The notes under the pieces: generated by a model
Database searches by the model: none
The model's input: only the letters and a program-made list of their open reading frames with translations
Told to the model about the DNA's origin: nothing
In this document: positions 7,095-15,136 of the stretch, one piece after another
Numbering within the stretch: the first letter of the stretch is position 1
How the letters are laid out: each line of letters begins with the position of its first letter
Source of the DNA: an uncultured Porphyromonas sp.
GTDB taxonomy: Bacteria; Bacteroidota; Bacteroidia; Bacteroidales; Porphyromonadaceae
Direction: 5' to 3'
Assembly (NCBI GenBank): GCA_900539765.1
Contig: UQDF01000034.1
Location: forward strand, 1 to 24,517
Length of the DNA: 24,517 nucleotides
Program-made: the position numbers and the translations under genes

Positions 7095-8213
7095 ATGAAA
7101 CGCATTCTTCCCTTACTTATGTGCATTGCTCTTATGGTCTCTTGCAAATCTTCAGAGCCTAACCCTACGGAGTGTGAGACCTACAGAGCGACATTCAGAG
7201 CCACCCCAAACTCATTCCCTGGAGAGGGTGGGACAGGTCATGTCGAGGGTATCCTTGAGCAGATTGGTTCCGATGGTGAGGCCATCAATCAGAGGCAACT
7301 CAAGGATGACGAATTCACCATCAGGCTCAAGGAGGGCGACGCCTCTGAGATCACCATCGACAATGCTCAGAAGAGCTTCGTCGTAAAGGAGGGCAGTGAT
7401 GAGGTAGATTTCATCCTCGAGGCTGTCGTAACAGAGCACCCCGGTCTCACACAGCTGATCACCATACATCGCGAGTCCAATCAGCTACAGCTCCCACTAG
7501 CCTATGTGACCGAGTACAATGTCAATCCAGCTGGCGATGCCTTTGTAACCACCCATGCCAACAATACCAGTGGCTACTTCACATTCCCAGAGGCTGTTGA
7601 GAAGTTCGCCTCGATCACGATCGCTGGCAAGCAGTATCACCTTCCCACGATAGCTGAGTGGCAGGCCATCGTACCTCGATACAGAGGTATGCCAAACTTC
7701 GTTGAGTTTGACCACGACTGTGACTTCCGCGATGTCGAGGAGACCGTTATGGTCCATGGCACAGAGATCACCTCTACAAACGATTACTACTCCGCATCTA
7801 CTGGCAAGATAAAGGCCACCTACGCTATCCGCTTTAAGGGTACCGACCTGCTCTCAGCATGGAGATATGAATACATAGTCAACCCCGATGATGACAGCCC
7901 AGTGAGCATGATGATGAAGATAACATGCCGACCCGTATCAAGAACGGCAAACATCGAGGAGATCTCTCAGCCAGAATACTGGGAGCCTACAGCAGAAGAC
8001 ATCGTACGCATCTTCCCCTCTTGTGGCTGGAAGCGTCACGACGAGCAGAAAGGCAAGGACGAGATCCGGCTCATCAAGACGAGCGGATACTACTGGGCCG
8101 TCGATCAGGAAAACGATGATCGTGGCTGGCGCATGGGCTACTATAGCCACTGTGCCGACTCTGGGAATAGTAACCCCAAGACTTGTGGCTTCACCATCAG
8201 ACTATTCATGTAA
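7095..8213 (+). CDS. Lipoprotein with FISUMP-like domain
   Basis: This is a surface or periplasmic lipoprotein of unknown role, 372 residues long. The signal MKRILPLLMCIALMVSC carries a lipobox with Cys17 as the lipidated residue. Residues about 25-125 are strand-rich and may form an immunoglobulin-like or adhesin-type N-domain (with EFTIRLKEGDASEITIDN and VDFILEAVVTEHPG). From about residue 135 the segments YVTEYNVNPAGDAFVTTHANNTSGYFTFPEAVEKF, then KQYHLPTIAEWQAIVP, and finally GYYWAVDQENDDRGWRMGYYS ... FTIRLFM resemble the 'Fibrobacter succinogenes major paralogous domain' layout (YHLP..EW near the start, G.YW near the end). It stands alone between a terminator and an unrelated gene. The start is set by the lipobox and the promoter at 7053. 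Confidence 0.75.
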   Translation: MKRILPLLMCIALMVSCKSSEPNPTECETYRATFRATPNSFPGEGGTGHVEGILEQIGSDGEAINQRQLKDDEFTIRLKEGDASEITIDNAQKSFVVKEGSDEVDFILEAVVTEHPGLTQLITIHRESNQLQLPLAYVTEYNVNPAGDAFVTTHANNTSGYFTFPEAVEKFASITIAGKQYHLPTIAEWQAIVPRYRGMPNFVEFDHDCDFRDVEETVMVHGTEITSTNDYYSASTGKIKATYAIRFKGTDLLSAWRYEYIVNPDDDSPVSMMMKITCRPVSRTANIEEISQPEYWEPTAEDIVRIFPSCGWKRHDEQKGKDEIRLIKTSGYYWAVDQENDDRGWRMGYYSHCADSGNSNPKTCGFTIRLFM

Positions 8214-8290
8214 GCAACTAGCTCACACCTCCTCGGGGATGCTCGGATAGTGTTTCATTAAGAGTCCAACCGCCCCGTCCATAGTTACGG

Positions 8291-8306
8291 TGTCAATATT
8301 TTGACA
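8291..8306. promoter_or_regulatory. Operator-like palindrome
   Basis: TGTCAA (8291-8296) and TTGACA (8301-8306) are exact inverted half-sites separated by TATT. They lie 78 bases past the lipoprotein gene and about 125 bases before the next promoter, in a region without genes. This could be a regulator site or chance: six-base half-sites in AT-rich DNA are not rare. Confidence 0.3.
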
Positions 8307-8329
8307 TCAATACACGTCTCGACGTTCCA

Positions 8330-8376
8330 CAACGGACGCTCCGATGATTTGTATTCGCACCGCGCGTCCTTACAGA
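8330..8376. repeat. Possible decayed REP-like element
   Basis: CGCTCCGATG (8337-8346) is the exact reverse complement of CATCGGAGCG at 98-107 in the left-end palindromic element. TTTGTATTCGCACC ... CGTCCTTACAGA (8348-8376) resembles a degraded form of the hairpin at 200-234. The match is partial and the inverted arms no longer pair well, so I regard it as a decayed relative at best. Confidence 0.35.
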
Positions 8377-8431
8377 TTGTTACTCGTGAGACTTGCGTAA
8401 TTGAGGTCGTACAGCAATAGTTTTTTATTCG

Positions 8432-8439
8432 TATCTTTG
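8432..8439 (+). promoter_or_regulatory. -7 promoter element of the C1 peptidase gene
   Basis: TATCTTTG is an exact TAnnTTTG match preceded by an AT-rich stretch, giving a leader of about 55 bases before the ATG at 8502. Confidence 0.6.
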
Positions 8440-8501
8440 TGACGGTCTTCACGACCGCTTCACTGACAATTCATTTTCTAACTATAAAACAGGAATAAGC
8501 T

Positions 8502-9698
8502 ATGAGACAATTCTCTCTACTCCTTATCGCACTCCTCTCAAGTATCGCTATGGTGGCTCAGGCTCCCAAGACGAGCGGTGAGAGCAATGAGTTTACTATC
8601 ATCAAGCAGCTCCCGATGACCTCTATCAAGGATCAGGCAAATAGTGGTACCTGCTGGTCTTACTCTACGACTGGCTTCCTCGAGTCTGAGATCCTTCGTA
8701 AGGGAGGCCCCGAGGTAAACCTCTCCAATATGTTTGTCGTCAACCATACTTATCGTGACAAAGCGGAGAAGTATGTGCGCCTACATGGCAAGGGCAATAT
8801 CGCTCAGGGTGGATCTTTCTATGATGTACTCTACGTTTTTGATCACTACGGAGCTGTGCCCGAGGAGCTAATGAGTGGTCTCAACTACGGCACAAAAAAG
8901 AATGCACACAGCGAGCTAGAGGCTGTCCTCAAGGGTATGCTCGATGCTGTCGTAGAGAACCCCAATGGTCGTCTCTCTACCGCATGGAAGAGCGCTTACG
9001 ACAAGGTCGTAGACACCTATCTAGGCGAGATACCCGAGGAGTTTACCTACAACGGCAAGCGCTACACACCCAAGAGCTTTGCTGAGAGCCTCGGCATCAA
9101 GGCTTCTGACTATGTCTCACTGACGAGCTACACACACCACCCCTTCTACACCGCCTTCCCCATCGAGATCGAGGACAACTGGCGCTGGTCTAGCTCGTGG
9201 AATCTACCCATCGACGAGCTTATGCAGGTTATCGACAACGCTATCGACAATGGCTATCCCATCGCTTGGGGCGCTGACGTGAGCGAGGTGGGCTTCACAC
9301 GTGACGGTATCGGCGTACTGGCTGACGTAGAGGCTATCGAGACGAAGGGCTCTGACCAGGCACGCTGGGTAGGCCTCAGCTATAGCGACAAGGCTGCTGA
9401 GATCCGTCGTATGATCAATAGCGCAGACTGCCCCGAGATCGAGCCTACACAGGAGTTCCGTCAGGAGGGCTTTGACAACTTCACCCTCACCGACGACCAT
9501 GGTATGGTTATGATCGGCAAGGCTCAAAACCAAAACGGTCGCCCCTTCTATATGATTAAGAACTCTTGGGGTGAAAGCGGTCAGTACAAGGGCATCTGGT
9601 ACGTATCTAAGAACTACGTAGCTGGTCGCACGATGAATATCGTCGTACATCGTGACGCTATCCCCGCAGCAATTGCTAAGAAGCTCGGTCTGAAGTAA
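8502..9698 (+). CDS. Exported C1-family cysteine peptidase (aminopeptidase C/bleomycin hydrolase-like)
   Basis: This papain-fold peptidase is probably active in the periplasm or outside the cell. The 398-residue protein has a signal peptide (MRQFSLLLIALLSSIAMVAQA). The oxyanion Gln45 and catalytic Cys51 occur in DQANSGTCWSYSTTGFLES, the catalytic His333 in TDDHGMVMIG and Asn354 in IKNSWGE, so the full C-H-N set is present. The spacing between Cys and His and the TDDHGMVMIGKAQ context fit the C1B (PepC/bleomycin hydrolase) branch better than classical papains. Members of that branch are often cytosolic, so the signal peptide is notable. The gene has its own promoter (8432) and terminator (9714) and so is probably monocistronic. 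For an asaccharolytic anaerobe living on peptides, a nutritional role is plausible but inferred. Confidence 0.9.
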   Translation: MRQFSLLLIALLSSIAMVAQAPKTSGESNEFTIIKQLPMTSIKDQANSGTCWSYSTTGFLESEILRKGGPEVNLSNMFVVNHTYRDKAEKYVRLHGKGNIAQGGSFYDVLYVFDHYGAVPEELMSGLNYGTKKNAHSELEAVLKGMLDAVVENPNGRLSTAWKSAYDKVVDTYLGEIPEEFTYNGKRYTPKSFAESLGIKASDYVSLTSYTHHPFYTAFPIEIEDNWRWSSSWNLPIDELMQVIDNAIDNGYPIAWGADVSEVGFTRDGIGVLADVEAIETKGSDQARWVGLSYSDKAAEIRRMINSADCPEIEPTQEFRQEGFDNFTLTDDHGMVMIGKAQNQNGRPFYMIKNSWGESGQYKGIWYVSKNYVAGRTMNIVVHRDAIPAAIAKKLGLK

Positions 9699-9713
9699 TC
9701 GACCCTGCGAGCT

Positions 9714-9766
9714 AATAAGAGAGTCCCCACACCAGTCCTAGAAACCGATGTGGGGACTCTTATTTT
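9714..9766 (+). terminator. Terminator after the C1 peptidase gene
   Basis: AATAAGAG then, after a two-base AG bulge, TCCCCACA (ending at 9731) pairs with TGTGGGGACTCTTATT (9750-9765). The loop carries about 18 bases and TTAG follows. The stem lies 15 bases after the stop codon, and the A-rich/T-rich base could let it act in both directions. Confidence 0.85.
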
Positions 9767-10050
9767 AGTATCGAGCTACGCAGTAAGCTCCACCAAACGG
9801 GTCAGCGGAAGCCCTAGCGCCACAATAATTTTGGCTCGAAATCGTTCACTTATTGCCAGACTTAGGGGTCAAACGAGCTAAATTCATCAGGCTGAAATTT
9901 GGCTGTTTCGAAATTTATTCCGACCTTTGGCGAGTATGTAGATTAGGTCTCCTACTGTAAGTAACAGACATAGGAGGGTTTATCTATTGTATATCAGTTT
10001 TTTAATTCACAAACTATTGACAGAAGCACACTAAAACATCGACTAGACTC
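9767..10050. other. Intergenic region before the M23 peptidase gene
   Basis: No gene, RNA or exact TAnnTTTG promoter was found in this 284-base stretch. It is AT-richer than the flanking genes. The only structure seen is an imperfect hairpin: CTCCTACTGT (9949-9958) with ACAG (9964-9967) and TAGGAG (9971-9976), separated by a three-base bulge. Since this is 75-100 bases before the ATG it may sit in the leader of the next gene, but nothing shows that it regulates. Confidence 0.45.
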
Positions 10051-11097
10051 ATGATTAGTAAGAGCAACAGCTTTGTCGCCTTCGTGGGGCTCCTCTTTGT
10101 AGCCTGTATCCAACTGGCTGCAGCGCCATCACCCCAACAGAAGACCACACGACCACCACTGAAACTAGTGTCCCCCACAAGGATTGTGACATCTCGTGAC
10201 TCTCTTGCAAGCCAAAACTTGCTAGCAGACGGGTACACGATAGAGACAGCAAAAGATGCTGAGGCACGCATATCCAGCGCTGAGATGGAGCGCGCACTCG
10301 AGAGAGAGGCTCTCGAATACCCCGCAATAGATCTATATGGCGAAGACTCGTGGACTGACTGGGTAAACCCCTTTGCAGGTAAAAGTAGCCCACGTGTCCC
10401 CGCTACATATAACATCGACTGCTCGGGCTTCGTTATGCCTCTAAAGGGTAATCTGCGTATCACTTCCAACTATGGTTACCGAGCTCGCTATCGCCGACAG
10501 CACAAAGGCATCGACATCGCACTCCGCACGGGCGATGATGTACGAGCAGCCTTCGATGGTAAGGTCCGCATCCGCGGTTACGAGCGTGGTGGCTATGGTA
10601 ACTACATCGTCATTCGTCACCCCAACGGTCTCGAGACTGTCTATGGACATATGAGCCGCTGCATCGCCAAGGAGGGACAGATCGTCCGTGCTGGCGAAGT
10701 CATCGGCAAGGGCGGTAGCACAGGTCGTAGCACAGGACCACACCTGCACTTCGAAACTCGCTTCCTAGGTATCGACATCAACCCTGCTAAGATCATTGAC
10801 TTTGGAGTAGGAGCGCCCCAGAGCGACTACTACACCTTTGTCGCTCCTAAGGGGTATAAGACCTATGATTACGAAGAGGGTGACACACAGAGCAAGGCTG
10901 GGGATGCTAAGTACAAGGCAAAGCCTCAAAAGAGCCACGCCAAGGTATCGCACACGCCTCGTATATACCGCGTAAAGAAAGGAGACACCCTCTCGCACAT
11001 TGCTAAGAAGACGGGGACCTCTGTGAGCCATCTCTGCAAGGCAAACAATATGTCCTCACGAGCTACGCTACGTCCAGGACAAGCGCTGAAGTATTAA
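10051..11097 (+). CDS. Exported M23 metallopeptidase with C-terminal LysM
   Basis: This is a zinc endopeptidase of the LytM/NlpD group, expected to cut peptidoglycan cross-links or activate amidases in the periplasm. The 348-residue protein starts with a signal peptide (MISKSNSFVAFVGLLFVACIQLAAA). The M23 domain covers about residues 128-250: HKGID places His151 and Asp155 as zinc ligands, and GPHLHF places His231 and His233, so the active site is intact. A single LysM domain (about 303-347, YRVKKGDTLSHIAKKTGTS) binds glycan at the C terminus, after a Lys/Ser-rich linker. Most similar proteins carry LysM before M23; here it comes last. The next gene, dacB, also acts on peptidoglycan, 160 bases downstream. 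Confidence 0.93.
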   Translation: MISKSNSFVAFVGLLFVACIQLAAAPSPQQKTTRPPLKLVSPTRIVTSRDSLASQNLLADGYTIETAKDAEARISSAEMERALEREALEYPAIDLYGEDSWTDWVNPFAGKSSPRVPATYNIDCSGFVMPLKGNLRITSNYGYRARYRRQHKGIDIALRTGDDVRAAFDGKVRIRGYERGGYGNYIVIRHPNGLETVYGHMSRCIAKEGQIVRAGEVIGKGGSTGRSTGPHLHFETRFLGIDINPAKIIDFGVGAPQSDYYTFVAPKGYKTYDYEEGDTQSKAGDAKYKAKPQKSHAKVSHTPRIYRVKKGDTLSHIAKKTGTSVSHLCKANNMSSRATLRPGQALKY

Positions 11098-11116
11098 CTC
11101 GCACACAATCTGATAA

Positions 11117-11170
11117 CTCTCTCGGGAGCTTTAATCTAAAAGGGGGTCTCCCGCTACCCCTCCGAGAGAG
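11117..11170. repeat. Inverted repeat before dacB
   Basis: CTCTCTCGG (11117-11125) and CCGAGAGAG (11162-11170) are exact 9-bp inverted arms, and GGGAG/CTCCC can pair inside them. No T-run follows. It may end the M23 transcript, act as an attenuator ahead of dacB, or be a processed stem. Its place 20 bases after the M23 stop favours a 3' role. Confidence 0.55.
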
Positions 11171-11257
11171 AGATACATAATTCATGTAATAACCTAAGAG
11201 AGCAAGGTGAGTCTTCGGAAGCACTTTGCTCTCCTCACATTCGATCCGTCCATAACG

Positions 11258-12763
11258 ATGCAACTACGATTCACTACGCTTTACTCCTTACTCTTACTGC
11301 TGCTCCTACCACTATCTGGGTGGGCGCGACAAGATCACATAGACACCACGCAAGCTGTGCAGATACTGCAGCAAGCCGAGCAGCGTGGGGAGGCTCGCTA
11401 TGGAGTCTCCGTGTGGCGCATCGATGAGGACAAGCCCCTACTGGACTACCGAGGCAGGGAGCGGTTTACACCCGCCTCCGTGACCAAGATCTTCTCCACC
11501 GCCACAGCGCTCATAGCCTTAGGTGCTGACTATCAGTTTCCCACAGAGATCGGTTATCGTGGAGAGATAACAAGCGATGGCATACTCAAAGGCGATCTCA
11601 TCATCGTAGGGCATGGCGACCCCTCGCTCGAGTCGAAGCACTACCCACGTCGCAAGGGGATCTTCTACGAGCAGGTCTACCTAGCACTGCAACAGGCTGG
11701 TATTCAACAGATACGAGGTCGCATCGTCGTCGACGCCTCAGCTTACTGCGACGAGGGCTATCTCAATGCTTGGCCTCGAGAGGATTGGGGCCGACGCTAC
11801 GCTCCAGCCGTCTATGGAGTCAACCTTTGCGACAACATCATGCAGGTCGGCATCTCTGCACAGGAGGTGGCAAGAGGAGCTAAGGCACCGACCTTCCTTC
11901 ACCCCACCACGCCAGGGCATGCGTGGCAGATGGATATACAGCTAGTCAAGCGGGGCAATCGATTATCCATCTCGGCAGATCGTGACTCCCGCACCACACG
12001 CCGTCTCTCTGGTCGTCTAGCGCGTCGCAGCTCTAAGCGACAGATCATCTCTTGTGACCTGAGCAATCCCGCTATGGCACTGGCACTACAACTAGCAGAG
12101 CATCTACAGCGACGTGGCATAGAGCTCGCTGACTGCCAGAGTGTAGCCTACTATGACAAGTCCGCTCCGACACTCACCACCCTACTAGACATCTACCTAA
12201 GCCCGCATCTGAGCGAGCTAATACGCACCTGCAACTATCACAGTGTCAACCTCTACGCTGAGGCTCTCCTCCGCAGTACAGGTAATCGCTTTGGCTCCGT
12301 ACAGCAGGGCGTATGTATCTCGACAAGCGAAGCGCTACGACAAGAGATGAACTACTGGAGGGAGACCTGCAGCCTCTCGGCAGACGAGCTGGCACTCTAC
12401 GACGGCTCGGGACTATCACGCCACAGCAAGCTTTCGCCCTATGCGCTGACCGCCACTTTGCGACAAGTCTACCGACTGCCACTCCCTATCTCAGACCCAT
12501 TCATCCTTTCCCTACCTCAAGTGGGTCGCGAGGGCACTGTCCGCAACTTGTTTCCAGCGACGCAGCTCACCGCTTACTTCAAGAGTGGCTCCATACGAGG
12601 TGTACAAAACTATGCGGGCTACGTCAGCTACAACGGGCACACCTACTGTGTCTCGCTCCTTGCCAACGATATGCGTCATCGAGGCACCACCCGTCGCACT
12701 ATGACACAAGTACTAAAGGCACTCTTCCCCGACTCTTCCGCACCAGTAGCCTCTAAAGCCTAA
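11258..12763 (+). CDS. dacB: D-alanyl-D-alanine carboxypeptidase/endopeptidase, PBP4 family (S13)
   Basis: DacB trims or opens peptidoglycan cross-links in the periplasm and is a penicillin-binding protein. The 501-residue product has a signal peptide (MQLRFTTLYSLLLLLLLPLSGWA). All three beta-lactam-fold motifs are present: SxxK as Ser74-Val-Thr-Lys77, SxN as Ser329-Val-Asn331, and KSG at 442-444 in place of the commoner KTG. The large insert between the first two motifs is typical of S13 enzymes. I chose the ATG at 11258 because it starts right at the signal peptide; an in-frame GTG at 11207 would add 17 non-signal residues. No clear terminator follows; repeat copy B lies downstream. Confidence 0.95.
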   Translation: MQLRFTTLYSLLLLLLLPLSGWARQDHIDTTQAVQILQQAEQRGEARYGVSVWRIDEDKPLLDYRGRERFTPASVTKIFSTATALIALGADYQFPTEIGYRGEITSDGILKGDLIIVGHGDPSLESKHYPRRKGIFYEQVYLALQQAGIQQIRGRIVVDASAYCDEGYLNAWPREDWGRRYAPAVYGVNLCDNIMQVGISAQEVARGAKAPTFLHPTTPGHAWQMDIQLVKRGNRLSISADRDSRTTRRLSGRLARRSSKRQIISCDLSNPAMALALQLAEHLQRRGIELADCQSVAYYDKSAPTLTTLLDIYLSPHLSELIRTCNYHSVNLYAEALLRSTGNRFGSVQQGVCISTSEALRQEMNYWRETCSLSADELALYDGSGLSRHSKLSPYALTATLRQVYRLPLPISDPFILSLPQVGREGTVRNLFPATQLTAYFKSGSIRGVQNYAGYVSYNGHTYCVSLLANDMRHRGTTRRTMTQVLKALFPDSSAPVASKA

Positions 12764-12794
12764 CTGATGATCGTCCCCCCAAGCGAACCCTTTA

Positions 12795-12986
12795 AAAATC
12801 TCCACGGAGGAATTTTCAAATAGCTCGCTGGAAAATGAAAATTCTCCACGTGGAGACGAAATAAAACTTCGGAGGAATCAAATGAAACTTCGGAGGAATC
12901 ACTTCGTCCCCACGTGGAGAATTTTCATTTCCTACGTAGTGATTTTCGATTTCCTACGTAGGAACGAGAGTTTCCAAGCTAGGAAA
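12795..12986 (+). repeat. Modular palindromic intergenic repeat, copy B
   Basis: The core is two units of 21-bp period containing AACTTCGGAGGAATC (CTTCGG starts at 12867 and 12888). It is bracketed by CACGTG palindromes at 12847-12852 and 12911-12916. To the right come TACGTA palindromes at 12933-12938 and 12955-12960, the latter inside the perfect 14-base palindrome TTCCTACGTAGGAA (12951-12964), and then TTTCCAAGCTAGGAAA (12971-12986). To the left is a damaged unit, CTCCACGGAG (12800-12809). The core reads as the reverse complement of copy A. The arms stay constant (TCC/GGA) while the six-base centre varies. Confidence 0.9.
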
Positions 12987-13021
12987 CTTTTTGGGAACCC
13001 TCGCAACAGTCTCATTTTTGC

Positions 13022-13029
13022 TACCTTTG
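13022..13029 (+). promoter_or_regulatory. -7 promoter element of the metG operon
   Basis: TACCTTTG is an exact TAnnTTTG match, 43 bases before the metG ATG, just after repeat copy B. It probably drives all five genes to 20006, which are separated by 12 to 43 bases. Confidence 0.65.
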
Positions 13030-13072
13030 TGGTAGACATCGGCTCTAAGCCGTTAATCATCATAAGAACTCT

Positions 13073-15124
13073 ATGAGTACGCAACAATTCAAACGCACTT
13101 TGGTCACTACGGCGCTACCCTACGCCAATGGGCCTGTACATATCGGACACCTAGCAGGAGTCTACGTTCCTGCCGACATATACGTTCGCTACAAGCGTAT
13201 GAAGGGCGACGAGGTCCTCTTCATCGGTGGTAGCGATGAGCACGGAGTACCTATCGCTATCAAGGCAAAAGCGGAGGGTGTCTCTCCCCAGGAGGTAGTG
13301 AACCGCTACCATACATTGATCAAGGAGTCGTTCGCTCGTCTAGGCATCGACTTCGACATCTACTCGCGCACCACCTCTGAGACACACGAGGAGACGGCGA
13401 GCGCATTCTTTACCAAGCTCTACGAGTCGGGCAAGCTGATCGAGCAGACCTCGGAGCAGTACTACGACCCTGAGGCTAAGCAGTTTCTCGCAGACCGCTA
13501 CATCACGGGTACCTGTCCGCATTGCCACAATGAGCGCGCCTATGGCGACCAATGCGAGGCGTGCGGCACCTCCCTCTCGGCGACCGATCTGATCGACCCG
13601 CATAGCGCTATATCAGGGGCTAAGCCAGAGCTACGAGAGACGAAGCACTGGTACCTACCACTAGGTGACTACGAGAGCTTCCTCCGCGAGTGGATCCTCG
13701 AGGGGCACAAGGAGTGGAAGCCCAACGTCTACGGTCAGTGCAAGAGCTGGCTGGACCTAGGACTACAGCCACGTGCCGTGACGCGTGACCTAGACTGGGG
13801 TATCCCCGTACCGCTCCAAGGCGCTGAGGGCAAGGTGCTCTACGTATGGTTTGATGCACCCATCGGCTACATATCCAATACGAAGGAGCTACTCCCCGAC
13901 AGCTGGCGCACTTGGTGGTGCGACCCCGAGACCCGTATGATCCACTTCATCGGTAAGGACAATATCGTCTTCCACTGCATCATCTTCCCCGCTATGCTAC
14001 GGGCGGAAGGCTCGTTTAACCTGCCAGACAATGTACCTGCCAACGAGTTCCTCAACCTCGAGGGCGACAAGATCTCGACCAGTCGCAACTGGGCGATATG
14101 GCTTCACGAGTACCTCGACGAGATGCCTGGCAAGGAGGATGTACTGCGCTACGTTTTAACGGCCAATGCACCTGAGACCAAGGACAATGACTTCACATGG
14201 CGGGACTACCAAGCTCGCAACAATAATGAGTTGGTCGCTATCTACGGTAACTTCGTGAACCGCGCCTTGGTGCTGACGCACAAGTACTTCGACGGCAAGG
14301 TGCCTCCGCTGGGTCGTCTCACAGAGGTCGACGAGGAGATGCTCCGAGAGGTGGCTGCCATACCAGCAGCGCTAGATGATCAACTGGAGCACTTCCACTT
14401 TAGAGAGGCGCTCAAGACCGCTATGCAGCTGGCTCGCATCGGCAATAAGTACCTCGCTGACACAGAGCCGTGGAAAGTGATCAAGAGCGACCCCGACCGT
14501 GTCGCTACGATCCTGCACTTAGCTTTGCAGCTGGTGGGCAATCTGTCGATTGCTTTTGCGCCCTTTACCCCCTTCTCGACACGTCGACTCCTCGCTATGC
14601 TACAAGTCGAGGAGGGTGGCTTCGCTTTCGCCCGCTTTGGCGCTACAGACCTACTTCCCGAGGGGCATCAGCTGGGCAAGCCCGAACTTCTCTTTGAGAA
14701 GATTGAGGACGAAGTGATCCAAGCACAGCTCGACAAGCTCGCAGCAATCAAGAAGCTCAATGAGGAGCAAAGCCGTCACCCCGAAGCTCTCCTGGAGGAT
14801 GTGCCGTTTGACACATTTATCAAGAGCGATATGCGTGCGGGACGTATCCTAGCTTGCGAGAAGGTACCCAAGGCGGACAAGCTCCTGCGCTTCTCCATCG
14901 ATGATGGTATGGGCGGGCGAACGATCGTTTCGGGTATCGCTCAGTACTACAAGCCAGAGGAGCTGGTCGGCAAGACCGTTGCCTTCGTCGCCAACCTTCC
15001 TGTGCGCAAGATACGTGGCGTCGAGTCGCAAGGTATGATCCTCTCGGTCGAAGACTACAAGACGGGACAGCTACAGGTGGTCACACTGCCTGACACGATA
15101 GCTCCTGGTAGCAAGCTGGTCTAG
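13073..15124 (+). CDS. metG: Methionyl-tRNA synthetase
   Basis: MetG charges tRNA-Met and initiator tRNA with methionine. The 683-residue protein is class I: HIGH at residues 23-26 (GPVHIGHLAG) and a KMSKS-type loop KISTS at 333-337. A zinc knuckle is made by Cys148, Cys151, Cys161 and Cys164 (CPHC ... CEAC). The anticodon-binding helical domain follows. The C-terminal OB-fold tRNA-binding (EMAP/Arc1p-like) domain covers about 583-683 (FIKSDMRAGRI ... LPVRKIRGVESQGMIL) and dimerises the enzyme in relatives. The ATG at 13073 sits 43 bases after the promoter. The sugar aminotransferase gene starts 12 bases after the stop. Confidence 0.98.
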   Translation: MSTQQFKRTLVTTALPYANGPVHIGHLAGVYVPADIYVRYKRMKGDEVLFIGGSDEHGVPIAIKAKAEGVSPQEVVNRYHTLIKESFARLGIDFDIYSRTTSETHEETASAFFTKLYESGKLIEQTSEQYYDPEAKQFLADRYITGTCPHCHNERAYGDQCEACGTSLSATDLIDPHSAISGAKPELRETKHWYLPLGDYESFLREWILEGHKEWKPNVYGQCKSWLDLGLQPRAVTRDLDWGIPVPLQGAEGKVLYVWFDAPIGYISNTKELLPDSWRTWWCDPETRMIHFIGKDNIVFHCIIFPAMLRAEGSFNLPDNVPANEFLNLEGDKISTSRNWAIWLHEYLDEMPGKEDVLRYVLTANAPETKDNDFTWRDYQARNNNELVAIYGNFVNRALVLTHKYFDGKVPPLGRLTEVDEEMLREVAAIPAALDDQLEHFHFREALKTAMQLARIGNKYLADTEPWKVIKSDPDRVATILHLALQLVGNLSIAFAPFTPFSTRRLLAMLQVEEGGFAFARFGATDLLPEGHQLGKPELLFEKIEDEVIQAQLDKLAAIKKLNEEQSRHPEALLEDVPFDTFIKSDMRAGRILACEKVPKADKLLRFSIDDGMGGRTIVSGIAQYYKPEELVGKTVAFVANLPVRKIRGVESQGMILSVEDYKTGQLQVVTLPDTIAPGSKLV

Positions 15125-15136
15125 CCCCACAGCGGT

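Larger units (their letters stand above)
12764..13072. other. Intergenic region between dacB and metG
   Basis: These 309 bases contain no credible gene. Nearly all of the stretch is explained by repeat copy B (12795-12986), followed by the metG promoter at 13022-13029 and a leader of about 36 bases. Confidence 0.8.
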
